From an uncultured Lachnospiraceae bacterium (GTDB taxonomy: Bacteria; Bacillota; Clostridia; Lachnospirales; Lachnospiraceae), in assembly GCA_900553305.1 (NCBI GenBank), contig USDI01000003.1:1-30944 (forward strand): a stretch of DNA of 30,944 bases, in the 5' to 3' direction. Position 1 is the first letter of the stretch. Every line of letters starts with the position of its first letter. Below the pieces are notes generated by a model. It ran no database searches and was not told the origin of the DNA. It was given only the letters and a program-made list of their open reading frames with translations. The position numbers were made by a program, and so were the translations under genes. Below are positions 1 through 7,568 of this stretch, piece after piece.

Positions 1-3000
1 GATAATCAGGAGTTATCAACAACGACCACAACGGTCAGTAATGAAGTGAATTATGCAATTCCTGTTTCTTCTATTTATTATAGCACTGTGCAGCAGCCGA
101 AAGCAGAAAACGGTGAGGAGGAAGATCCGGACGACGATGGTAACCCGGAGAATACCGGAAACGCAGGAGATAATGGCGAACCGGAGAATACCGGAAATGC
201 AGAAAGCAATGGCAATACGGAGAATACCGGAAATGCAGAAAGCAATGGCAATGCGGAGAATACCGGAAATGTAGGAAGCAATGGCGATGCAGAGAATACC
301 GGAAATGCAGAAAGCAATGGCGATGCGGAGAATACCGGAAATGCAGGAAACAATGGCGATGCGGGAACAGAGTATTATGTTGTGACTTTTGAATATGCAG
401 ATAAGCTTACAGCGGGTGATGAGAGAAGCTTATACGCCATTGAATCCGCGCAGAAGCTTGTGCCGGACGGTTCCGGTCGTCCTTATGATTTGTATGCATT
501 GAATACGGAATCCGAAGACTCCGTTGAGACCTTCTCCGATGATGAGGAAGCGGATGCGCAGGCGCAGACATATTCTTCAACGGCAGTTCAGGCAGTACCA
601 TCGAATGTAACCACGGATAAGGTATTCCTTTATGTAGGGGCCGGAGCCGGTGAATACAAGCTGACCGATGAGGCAGATTTGAGTGAAGCGGATAAAGCGG
701 GGCAGGCACCGGTATGGATGGAGGTACGGAATGCACCGACCTATTTCCGTTTCAATGGTGGCCGTGACTGGCTGAAGCAATATGTTTTCCACACCCTTTC
801 CGGTGGCGATAATGCGAATGACAACTTCAGGATTGAAGTCCGCACGATTCGCGCAGATCTCCTGACACAGGATATGATTAAGCAGGCGGATCTCATATAT
901 TTGGAGGACGGAAGAGCTCCCTTTATTAATAAGGAAAGCCAGAAGCTGACATTCCAATATATCACTTCGGATACAACCAGAGAGAATGCCTATGCACTGG
1001 TGTGCCGTGCGGCAGTTGATCTGCTTCCGGTGATTGTGGATTATGATGCAACTACGAATGAGAATTACAGTAAGCTGGACTATCAGGGGCTTGCAAAGAT
1101 GTTCCTGAAGGAAGATCTGGAGACTTACGTGAATGACGCCCAGACGGTTCCGGACTGGTTATTTGCTTATCTGGATAATTCCAATTATCCCAACCGCACG
1201 GATAACGGTAATCATTACGTGAACCGGAATGTTTATGTTGTAAACAGTGGTACATCCCTTGTCGATAAGGATTTTCCGGATAACTTTGATGGGGAAAGTG
1301 CGGGAAACGGATTTTCGGAGGTTTTGAATCTGATCCGGTCTGAAAATTCGCTGCTTCCGGAAGAGAACCGGATTCCGGAAAATGTGGGCAAAGCAAAAGC
1401 AATGGAGTATATCATTAATTATTCCGTTGGATTTGTTGCGGATTTTACCGATTTACGGATTCTGGAGCTGCAGCCAACGAACAATGAGGCAGATTTATGG
1501 GCAGAGACGGCCAATGACAGTACCACACTTTACTGGCAGCGTAATGCGACCGGTTCTATTAAAAAACGGGTGTTACAGAGTTCGAAAAAAGTAGATGCAA
1601 CGGTTACGACCAGAGCTGTGGCAGCATTTAACAGTGAATGGGAGGATATCAACCAGAATTATAATCTGGTATTTATCGGACTGGACGGACAGAAGCTGAA
1701 TTATGAGACAAAACCGTGGAGAAGTACGGTATATAACGATTCCAACCTGAATAATAAGCTTTATCATACGGGTGACCTGGCAACAGGAAGTGATGAACGG
1801 TATGACATGTCTGATATTACAGAGCGTAAGAAGCTGGAACTGTTGGACTTCATGAGGGCAGGTTATCCCATACTCGTTGAAAATGATTTCTTTACCGGTA
1901 AGTCAGCAAAGAACGGTGCCGACAGAATTAACACGAAATATGTAGCAGAAGATACCCAGATGTATGATTTCTTAAAGCAGGCCGTCACCGACTTCCGTGA
2001 TCGGATTTACACGATTGATGATGTGCACAGCAATATTCTGTTTATGGCACAGCTGAATATCGATCATCCTGTGATTTCGGTATCGGATACAGCGGACTTC
2101 ACATTTACGGAGGCAGTAAACGGAGAATTATCCGTAAGCTTTACTTATGCGATCTCGAACCAGAAGGGAGACAGCTACGAAGGAGAGTGTCATACGGAAA
2201 TTTATCTGGATATCAATGACGATGGTAATTATACGGATGTGGAACGTGTGGATAACCGGGCGGCTGAGGGAGCAGTAGTCCGTGCAACAGCAGAGAACGG
2301 ACAGGCAACGATTGTCTTTACGGAGTCGCCGGGATCGAGAGCCGTTCCATATAAACTGGAGGTTCTGGATAACAACAATTCCTACCGCAGATCCTCGGTA
2401 CAGGGAATATTGCAGGTGACGGATGGAACGAAAGAAAAGATCCGGGTATTGCAGATCGGAACGAAGGATGATGCGACCTCACTTGCAACACTGTACCGGC
2501 AGGAAAATTCTACGCTTGGCTATTACCTTAAGATGGCAGAGAATACCATGAACGTTAAGTTCGAGATTGAAACAATGGATTCTGAAACGCTGGGAGGACA
2601 ATTGGAGAAAAATGCGAATTACCTGAATCAATGGGATCTGTTGATTATAGGTTTTGGAAGCGGATCCGATGCTTTTCCGAAGGATGCGGTTGCCGGTTAT
2701 GTGAATGAGGGACACAGTGTACTGGTAACGGGGAAGCAAGCAACGGATGCGCGTGCACTGGATTATCAGCTTCTGGGACAATATGAAAGCAGAAAGACTT
2801 ACGGAAAGCTAGGCCGTGACTACGGTTCCCTTTTCCGTTATGCAGGCCTGGAGGCATGGATGTTTACCGAACAGAGCAATCTGGGAGCATCGGGCATCAA
2901 TGAGGGAAGTGTATTCCGTTACCCTTATGCTATTCAAAAGAGTGTGACACTGGATGGCGGCAGAAGCTATATGGCATATGATTATCTGCTTGATCTTGGC

Positions 3001-3747
3001 AGCTTACAGGCACCGTTTGTAACGCCGTGGTTTGTTTTTGCCGGCAGCGATGCCTATGATGTTTCACCGGGAGATGGAGCGAACAACTATTATCTTTACA
3101 GTAGAAGTAATGTGGTTTTTATCGGTAATGACGATTATTCTTCTTATACCTATGATGTGGATAATCCACAGAATCCACAGGGAAAAGGACTTAAAGAAAG
3201 TCAGATGTTCGTAAATGCCATGATGCTGGCATACGATGCCGGTGTACACAATATGAAGGTAGATATTGTGTCCGGATTTGATGCGGGTGCAGCAGAAGTA
3301 ACCAGTATCAGCATTCCGTTTGATCAGGAAATCGAGACACAGAATGGTTTGCTGGATGAGACTGTGGATGTATTCTTTAAATTTAAGAACAGCAATCTCA
3401 CACTTTCCAATGTGTATGCCGTGAACTTCTACTATGAAGATGCGGCAGGAGGAACCACTCTTGATGTGGGAGATGAGACGGTACAGGTGACACCGTTTAC
3501 AAGCAGTATGTGGACGGTACAGGATAATGCCCTCACGGAAGTGGCAGCTTCCCAGCTTCGGCAGGGAGTGGTTTACCGGTTAAAAGCCCCGGTAATTGCA
3601 CTTCAGAATAATACGGCAGCCACAAATGCCAGAATTTATGTGGAAATGGTTTCGACGCTGGAGCGTCCGGATGGGGTAGGAAGTAAGACAGTCCGTGGTT
3701 ATGATTCCGTGACCTTTACCCGTACACAGCTTTTCCTTTTGGAGTAA
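1..3747 (+). CDS. Large probably exported DUF5057-like protein, 5' end missing
   Basis: The reading frame is open from base 1 to the TAA at 3745-3747. The GTG at 46 is simply an internal Val codon with no ribosome binding site, so the true start lies to the left of the window. About 1,248 codons are visible. In order they hold a short Thr/Ser-rich stretch, an acidic Asn/Gly/Glu linker with six 12-residue repeats (148-363), a long central region, a segment near 2440-2760 whose hydrophobic strand (DLLIIGFG) and following YVNEGHSVLVTG resemble a class I amidotransferase-like fold, and a C-terminal beta-rich domain. No transmembrane segment or LPXTG sorting signal is visible at the C-terminus. 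The composition (almost no Cys, many Asn, Asp and Tyr) suits a secreted or surface protein, and a signal peptide would be upstream. From memory, DUF5057 proteins of Lachnospiraceae have this size and look. The family label is tentative and the function is unknown. Confidence 0.6.
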   Translation, partial: DNQELSTTTTTVSNEVNYAIPVSSIYYSTVQQPKAENGEEEDPDDDGNPENTGNAGDNGEPENTGNAESNGNTENTGNAESNGNAENTGNVGSNGDAENTGNAESNGDAENTGNAGNNGDAGTEYYVVTFEYADKLTAGDERSLYAIESAQKLVPDGSGRPYDLYALNTESEDSVETFSDDEEADAQAQTYSSTAVQAVPSNVTTDKVFLYVGAGAGEYKLTDEADLSEADKAGQAPVWMEVRNAPTYFRFNGGRDWLKQYVFHTLSGGDNANDNFRIEVRTIRADLLTQDMIKQADLIYLEDGRAPFINKESQKLTFQYITSDTTRENAYALVCRAAVDLLPVIVDYDATTNENYSKLDYQGLAKMFLKEDLETYVNDAQTVPDWLFAYLDNSNYPNRTDNGNHYVNRNVYVVNSGTSLVDKDFPDNFDGESAGNGFSEVLNLIRSENSLLPEENRIPENVGKAKAMEYIINYSVGFVADFTDLRILELQPTNNEADLWAETANDSTTLYWQRNATGSIKKRVLQSSKKVDATVTTRAVAAFNSEWEDINQNYNLVFIGLDGQKLNYETKPWRSTVYNDSNLNNKLYHTGDLATGSDERYDMSDITERKKLELLDFMRAGYPILVENDFFTGKSAKNGADRINTKYVAEDTQMYDFLKQAVTDFRDRIYTIDDVHSNILFMAQLNIDHPVISVSDTADFTFTEAVNGELSVSFTYAISNQKGDSYEGECHTEIYLDINDDGNYTDVERVDNRAAEGAVVRATAENGQATIVFTESPGSRAVPYKLEVLDNNNSYRRSSVQGILQVTDGTKEKIRVLQIGTKDDATSLATLYRQENSTLGYYLKMAENTMNVKFEIETMDSETLGGQLEKNANYLNQWDLLIIGFGSGSDAFPKDAVAGYVNEGHSVLVTGKQATDARALDYQLLGQYESRKTYGKLGRDYGSLFRYAGLEAWMFTEQSNLGASGINEGSVFRYPYAIQKSVTLDGGRSYMAYDYLLDLGSLQAPFVTPWFVFAGSDAYDVSPGDGANNYYLYSRSNVVFIGNDDYSSYTYDVDNPQNPQGKGLKESQMFVNAMMLAYDAGVHNMKVDIVSGFDAGAAEVTSISIPFDQEIETQNGLLDETVDVFFKFKNSNLTLSNVYAVNFYYEDAAGGTTLDVGDETVQVTPFTSSMWTVQDNALTEVAASQLRQGVVYRLKAPVIALQNNTAATNARIYVEMVSTLERPDGVGSKTVRGYDSVTFTRTQLFLLE
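148..363 (+). repeat. Six tandem copies of a 36-bp coding repeat
   Basis: Six head-to-tail 36-base units start at 148, 184, 220, 256, 292 and 328. Each begins GAGAATACCGGAAA(T/C) and encodes a 12-residue unit like ENTGNAESNGNA. Copies differ by only a few bases, mainly in the second half (AES, AGD, VGS, AGN variants). Because 36 is a multiple of three, gain or loss of copies would keep the frame and only change the linker length. Confidence 0.95.
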
Positions 3748-3830
3748 AGCAGGAGCCCCGGCTGCATAGCAGCGGTTTTGCCGGTGGAATTCTGAATAGT
3801 AAAATCTTATATAAATAGAAGAAACTCATC

Positions 3831-3884
3831 AGGCAGAAATTTCCGTTTTGACTATAAATCGGAAATTTCTGCTTGAAACTTTTT
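3831..3884 (+). terminator. Intrinsic terminator after the DUF5057-like gene
   Basis: A 15-base stem (3831-3845 pairing with 3860-3874, one G-U pair) encloses a 14-base loop, and a run of five T follows at 3880-3884. The core arms CAGAAATTTCCG / CGGAAATTTCTG are perfectly complementary. The stem is AT-rich and the T run starts five bases after it, so termination may be incomplete. The distal arm overlaps the -35 box of the topA promoter. Confidence 0.7.
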
Positions 3885-3901
3885 GGGAAGTATTGTATAG
3901 T
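3873..3901 (+). promoter_or_regulatory. Sigma-A-type promoter of topA
   Basis: TTGAAA (3873-3878) and TATAGT (3896-3901) are separated by exactly 17 bases, close to the vegetative TTGACA-17-TATAAT consensus. Transcription would start near 3908, leaving a leader of about 50 bases before the topA ATG. The -35 box lies in the last bases of the preceding terminator stem. Confidence 0.7.
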
Positions 3902-3956
3902 GTAAAATCGTATATGGTTTAAGACTTTAGCACAATAAAGGAAAAAGGGGTTTGAA

Positions 3957-6035
3957 ATGGCGAAATATCTGGTAATCGTGGAATCACCTGCCAAGGTGAA
4001 AACCATAAAGAAGTTTCTGGGAAGCAGTTATGAGGTTGTGGCAAGCAACGGTCATGTACGGGATTTCCCGAAGAGTCAGCTTGGAATTGATGTGGAGCAC
4101 GGTTATGAACCGAAATATATTACCATCCGCGGCAAGGGCGATATTTTAGCGAATCTGCGTAAGGAAGTCAAGAAAGCAGACAAGATCTATCTCGCAACCG
4201 ACCCGGACCGTGAAGGAGAAGCAATTTCATGGCATTTGTACTGTGCATTGAAGTTAGAGGATAAGAAGGTGTATCGTATCACATTTAATGAGATCACGAA
4301 GAATGCCGTGAAGGAATCCTTGAAGAATGCGCGTGAAATCGATATGAATCTGGTGGATGCCCAGCAGGCGAGACGTATGTTGGACCGTATGGTGGGTTAC
4401 CGGATTTCCCCGCTATTGTGGGCGAAGGTAAAGCGGGGCTTAAGTGCAGGCCGGGTACAGTCTGTGGCACTCAGGATCATCTGTGACAGGGAAGAAGAAA
4501 TCAACAGTTTTATTCCGGAGGAATACTGGACGTTGGATGCGTCCCTGCAGGTAGACTCCGAGAAGAAACCTCTGGTTGCCAAGTATTACGGAACGAAAGA
4601 GGGGAAGGTAAATATTAAGAGTAAGGAACAGGTGGAGGAGATCATGAAGGAGTGTAAGGCAGCCTCCTATGAGATCGCCGAAATCAGGAAGGGAGAGCGT
4701 ACCAAGAAGTCTCCGCTTCCGTTTACGACCTCAACCTTACAGCAGGAAGCCAGCAAGGTGCTGAACTTTTCTACCCAGAAAACGATGCGTCTTGCACAGC
4801 AGCTTTACGAAGGTGTGGAAATCAAAGGCTCCGGAACCGTCGGTGTAATCACCTATCTGCGTACCGATTCCACGAGAATTTCCGATGAGGCACAGGCTGC
4901 TGCAGAAGATTTTATCAAAGAAAATTACGGAGACCGCTATGCAGCAGGCGGGGCAAGAGAGAACCGGAAAGATAACAAGAAGATCCAGGATGCGCATGAA
5001 GCGATCCGTCCGACTTCCCTTGCATTCAGCCCTGTGGTATTAAAGGAATCCTTATCCAGAGACCAGTTACGGTTATATCAGTTAATTTATAAGCGTTTCC
5101 TTGCCAGTCAGATGACTCCGGCGGTTTATGAAACGACTTCGGTAAAGATTGATGCCGGAAAGCACCGTTTTACCGTGGCAGCATCGAAGCTTGCCTTTGA
5201 CGGCTTTATGAGCGTTTACATCCAGGAGGATGATAAGGAAGAGACGAATACGTTGACGAAGGGACTTGATGAGCAGTCGAAGTTAACGCTCCTGGAATTT
5301 GATGAAAAGCAGCATTTTACACAGCCTGCTCCGCATTATACCGAGGCTTCCCTGGTCCGTGCCCTCGAGGAACTTGGAATTGGACGTCCGAGTACCTATG
5401 CGCCGACCATTACCACTATTCTTGCCAGAAGATATATTGTGAAGGAAAATAAGAACCTCTACGTGACCGAGCTTGGTGAAGTGGTGAACAACATCATGAA
5501 GGAAGCATTCCCAAGTATTGTGGATGTGAACTTCACCGCCAACATGGAAATTCTTTTAGACAGCGTGGAAGAAGGGAAAGCAAACTGGAAGACCATCATT
5601 TCGAACTTCTATCCCGATCTGGATGAAGCGGTGAAGATTGCTGAGAAAGAGCTTGCAGAGGTTGAGATTAAGGATGAGGTATCCGATCAGGTCTGTGAGT
5701 TTTGTGGCAGACAGATGGTGATTAAATATGGTCCGCATGGCAAATTCCTTGCCTGCCCGGGCTTCCCGGAATGCCGAAACACCATGCCATACTATGAGAA
5801 GATTGGTGTGGCCTGTCCGAAGTGCGGTAAGGAACTGGTGCAGAAGATGACACGTAAGGGCAGAAAGTATTACGGCTGTCTTGGGGCACCGGACTGTGAT
5901 TTCATGGTATGGCAGCGCCCGTCAGGGGATAAATGTCCGAAGTGCGGTTCCTTAATGCTTTATAAAGGAAATAAGCTGGCCTGCATGAACGAGAACTGTG
6001 GCTATGTGACAAAGATTGAGAAGAAAGAGGACTAA
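3957..6035 (+). CDS. topA: DNA topoisomerase I (type IA, omega protein)
   Basis: TopA relaxes negatively supercoiled DNA in the cytoplasm by cutting one strand through a 5'-phosphotyrosine link. The 692-residue protein opens with a Toprim domain (about 1-115; Glu9 in IVES and the TDPDREGE motif with Asp82 and Asp84). The catalytic Tyr300 sits in GVITYLRTDSTR. Three C-terminal Cys4 zinc-ribbon modules start at about residues 580, 620 and 660 (CEFCG, CPKCG, CPKCG). The length matches Bacillus-type TopA. The ATG is preceded by AAGGAAAAAGGGG (3938-3950). It has its own promoter. Firmicutes often place topA shortly upstream of codY and the flagellar operon, but the trmFO, xerC and hslVU genes found between them in Bacillus are absent here. 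No clear terminator follows, so some transcripts may run into codY. Confidence 0.98.
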   Translation: MAKYLVIVESPAKVKTIKKFLGSSYEVVASNGHVRDFPKSQLGIDVEHGYEPKYITIRGKGDILANLRKEVKKADKIYLATDPDREGEAISWHLYCALKLEDKKVYRITFNEITKNAVKESLKNAREIDMNLVDAQQARRMLDRMVGYRISPLLWAKVKRGLSAGRVQSVALRIICDREEEINSFIPEEYWTLDASLQVDSEKKPLVAKYYGTKEGKVNIKSKEQVEEIMKECKAASYEIAEIRKGERTKKSPLPFTTSTLQQEASKVLNFSTQKTMRLAQQLYEGVEIKGSGTVGVITYLRTDSTRISDEAQAAAEDFIKENYGDRYAAGGARENRKDNKKIQDAHEAIRPTSLAFSPVVLKESLSRDQLRLYQLIYKRFLASQMTPAVYETTSVKIDAGKHRFTVAASKLAFDGFMSVYIQEDDKEETNTLTKGLDEQSKLTLLEFDEKQHFTQPAPHYTEASLVRALEELGIGRPSTYAPTITTILARRYIVKENKNLYVTELGEVVNNIMKEAFPSIVDVNFTANMEILLDSVEEGKANWKTIISNFYPDLDEAVKIAEKELAEVEIKDEVSDQVCEFCGRQMVIKYGPHGKFLACPGFPECRNTMPYYEKIGVACPKCGKELVQKMTRKGRKYYGCLGAPDCDFMVWQRPSGDKCPKCGSLMLYKGNKLACMNENCGYVTKIEKKED

Positions 6036-6053
6036 GGGAGATTTATTTTGAAA

Positions 6054-6068
6054 TAATTTCTGAAAATT
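6054..6068 (+). promoter_or_regulatory. Putative CodY box 1 upstream of codY
   Basis: TAATTTCTGAAAATT matches the published 15-base CodY consensus AATTTTCWGAAAATT at 13 of 15 positions, including the central CTG and the whole right half. It lies 43 bases upstream of the codY -35 box. This is a consensus match read by eye; no binding data are available. Confidence 0.6.
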
Positions 6069-6083
6069 TTATTAGTAGTATGG

Positions 6084-6098
6084 AATTATTTAAAAATT
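6084..6098 (+). promoter_or_regulatory. Putative CodY box 2 upstream of codY
   Basis: AATTATTTAAAAATT matches the CodY consensus at 12 of 15 positions. It begins 30 bases after box 1, about three helical turns, so both would face the same side of the DNA. It ends 12 bases before the codY -35 box. The AT-rich background makes a chance match possible for this weaker copy. Confidence 0.45.
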
Positions 6099-6110
6099 CA
6101 CGCATTATCA

Positions 6111-6139
6111 TTGTAAATAAAGATCAATTGTGGTATACT
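6111..6139 (+). promoter_or_regulatory. Sigma-A-type promoter of codY
   Basis: TTGTAA (6111-6116), a 17-base spacer and TATACT (6134-6139) form a good vegetative promoter. The predicted start is near 6146, giving a leader of roughly 57 bases. That leader contains a perfect AAAATT-GT-AATTTT palindrome at 6163-6176, just before the ribosome binding site. Confidence 0.75.
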
Positions 6140-6202
6140 GTGCTTTAGTAGACAGGAAACAGAAAATTGTAATTTTATTCACAGGGGGAAAGGCGTGTAA
6201 GA

Positions 6203-6988
6203 ATGAGTAGTGTACAGTTATTAGATAAGACAAGAAAGATCGGGAAGCTTCTTCACAACAACAATTCGAGTAAGGTTGTATTCAATGATATCTGCTCTGT
6301 TTTGTGTGAAATCCTCGATTCCAATGTATTGGTAATCAGCAAAAAGGGGAAAGTGTTAGGCGTTGGTGACTGTAAGGGGGTAGAGTCCATTACAGAACTG
6401 ATTGTTGATCAGGTAGGAGGCTTTATTGACGGTATGCTGAACGAACGTCTCTTGGCGGTTCTTTCCACGAAGGAGAATGTGAACCTTGAGACACTGGGCT
6501 TTGAAGATGAGAATGTCCGTAAGTTTCAGGCAATCATTACGCCGATTGAGATTGCAGGTGAACGGCTTGGCACTCTGTTTATTTATAAGTGTGAAAAGCA
6601 GTATGATATTGACGATATTATCCTGTGTGAATATGGAACGACGGTTGTCGGACTTGAGATGCTGCGTGCCGTGAACGAAGAGAGCGCGGAAGAAACAAGA
6701 AAACTTGCTGTTATTAAATCCGCAATTAATACGCTTTCTTATTCCGAGATGGAAGCGGTGGTGCACATTTTTGAAGAGCTGGACGGTATGGAAGGAATCC
6801 TGGTTGCCAGCAAGATTGCAGACCGTGTGGGAATTACGAGATCCGTCATCGTAAATGCGCTTCGGAAGTTTGAAAGTGCAGGTGTTATTGAATCGAGATC
6901 GTCCGGAATGAAGGGAACTTATATTAAGGTATTAAACGATATGGTCTTTGAAGAAGTTGAGAAACTGAAGCGTGAGAATATCCATTAA
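6203..6988 (+). CDS. codY: GTP-sensing global transcriptional regulator CodY
   Basis: CodY is a cytoplasmic repressor/activator of amino-acid, virulence and motility genes in Firmicutes, normally responding to branched-chain amino acids and GTP. The 261-residue length fits the family (259 in B. subtilis). The N-terminal GAF domain keeps DSNVLVISKKGKVLG and GERLGTL, and the linker helix carries LCEYGTTVVG. The winged helix-turn-helix (about 201-245) is almost identical to the Bacillus protein, with ASKIADRVGITRSVIVNALR and then GVIESRSSGMKGTYIKVLN. By contrast the part of the GAF domain that holds the isoleucine ligand in B. subtilis (Arg61/Met62 region and the FPVEN segment) is not recognisable. 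The ATG follows AGGGGGAAAGG (6183-6193). It has its own promoter and a strong terminator, so it is probably monocistronic or co-transcribed from topA, not part of the flagellar operon. Confidence 0.97.
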   Translation: MSSVQLLDKTRKIGKLLHNNNSSKVVFNDICSVLCEILDSNVLVISKKGKVLGVGDCKGVESITELIVDQVGGFIDGMLNERLLAVLSTKENVNLETLGFEDENVRKFQAIITPIEIAGERLGTLFIYKCEKQYDIDDIILCEYGTTVVGLEMLRAVNEESAEETRKLAVIKSAINTLSYSEMEAVVHIFEELDGMEGILVASKIADRVGITRSVIVNALRKFESAGVIESRSSGMKGTYIKVLNDMVFEEVEKLKRENIH

Positions 6989-7039
6989 GAGCCGTCAAAT
7001 TCAAGCATACAGGAAACTAAAGGATTAGTTTAGAACGAT

Positions 7040-7078
7040 AAAAGGATTTATGAATACAGAATTCGTAGATCCTTTTTT
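7040..7078 (+). terminator. Intrinsic terminator after codY
   Basis: A 16-pair stem (7040-7055 with 7061-7076, two G-U pairs) has a 5-base loop and ends in six T (7073-7078). The outer arms are AAAAGGAT and ATCCTTTT, so the A run upstream makes it partly bidirectional in form. It separates codY from the flagellar operon. Confidence 0.85.
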
Positions 7079-7114
7079 AGTATATATGTACTAGTTCCAT
7101 AAAGCAAAAAAATC

Positions 7115-7143
7115 TTGTGTTTTTTGATAAATATTTCTATAAT
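7115..7143 (+). promoter_or_regulatory. Sigma-A-type promoter of the flagellar operon
   Basis: TTGTGT (7115-7120), a 17-base spacer and a perfect TATAAT (7138-7143) precede flgB. Transcription would start near 7150, almost at the ribosome binding site GGGAGG (7151-7156), leaving a leader of only about 16 bases before the ATG at 7166. It is the only strong promoter I can see for the roughly 23.8 kb of flagellar genes that follow. Confidence 0.7.
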
Positions 7144-7165
7144 GTAACAAGGGAGGAAATGCCTA

Positions 7166-7555
7166 ATGATCAATTCGAATGTTTTTGACTATATTAACGT
7201 AATGGGGAAAACAGCAGACGCATCCTGGAAGAGAAACGAAATTCTTGCAAATAACCTTGCAAATGTGAATACCCCAAGATATAAACGGCAGGATATTAAT
7301 TTTGAAGCCCAGCTTCGACAGGCTCTCGGAAACAGCCGGTATGAATCGGTGGATGACAAGGTAGCCTCTTTACATGTCGAAGATCTGCAGGCGCGTGTCT
7401 ATACGGATGCGGCGAACTTTTCGTACCGCCTGGATGGCAACAATGTAGATGTTGATACAGAGAATGTGGAACTGGCGTCCAATCAGATTAAATACAACGG
7501 ACTGATCAGCAGTATCAATCAGGAATTTGCCAATCTGAGAATGGTTATGAAATAG
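7166..7555 (+). CDS. flgB: Flagellar proximal rod protein FlgB
   Basis: FlgB forms part of the proximal rod that joins the MS ring to the hook. The 129-residue product has the rod/hook signature near its N-terminus (NEILANNLANVNTPRYKRQ, about residues 24-42) and the amphipathic C-terminal helix typical of axial proteins. No signal peptide is present, as expected for substrates of the flagellar type III exporter. The ATG is 9 bases after GGGAGG. It is the first gene of the operon, with flgC 13 bases downstream. Confidence 0.96.
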   Translation: MINSNVFDYINVMGKTADASWKRNEILANNLANVNTPRYKRQDINFEAQLRQALGNSRYESVDDKVASLHVEDLQARVYTDAANFSYRLDGNNVDVDTENVELASNQIKYNGLISSINQEFANLRMVMK

Positions 7556-7568
7556 GAGGACTACATAG

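Noticed and set aside
46..48. GTG taken as the start of the first gene
   Set aside because: The frame is open to base 1, there is no ribosome binding site before it, and the encoded context is a low-complexity internal stretch; the gene is cut by the window edge.
78..353. Reverse-strand frame with a Phe/Pro/Ser repeat
   Set aside because: It is only the complement of the 36-bp repeat in the large + strand gene; no ribosome site, and its composition is explained by the repeat.
3755..3778. A second terminator directly after the first gene (GCTGC ATA GCAGC then TTTT)
   Set aside because: The stem has only five uninterrupted pairs with a three-base loop and a short T run; the larger hairpin at 3831-3874 is the better terminator.
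7018..7041. TAAA plus AACGATAA between codY and flgB as a sigma-28 promoter
   Set aside because: The spacer is 12 instead of 15 bases, and the element lies upstream of the codY terminator, so it would not drive flgB well.
7125..7145. A CodY box over the flgB -10 region
   Set aside because: The best alignment gives about 9 of 15 matches without the central CWG, no better than expected in AT-rich DNA.
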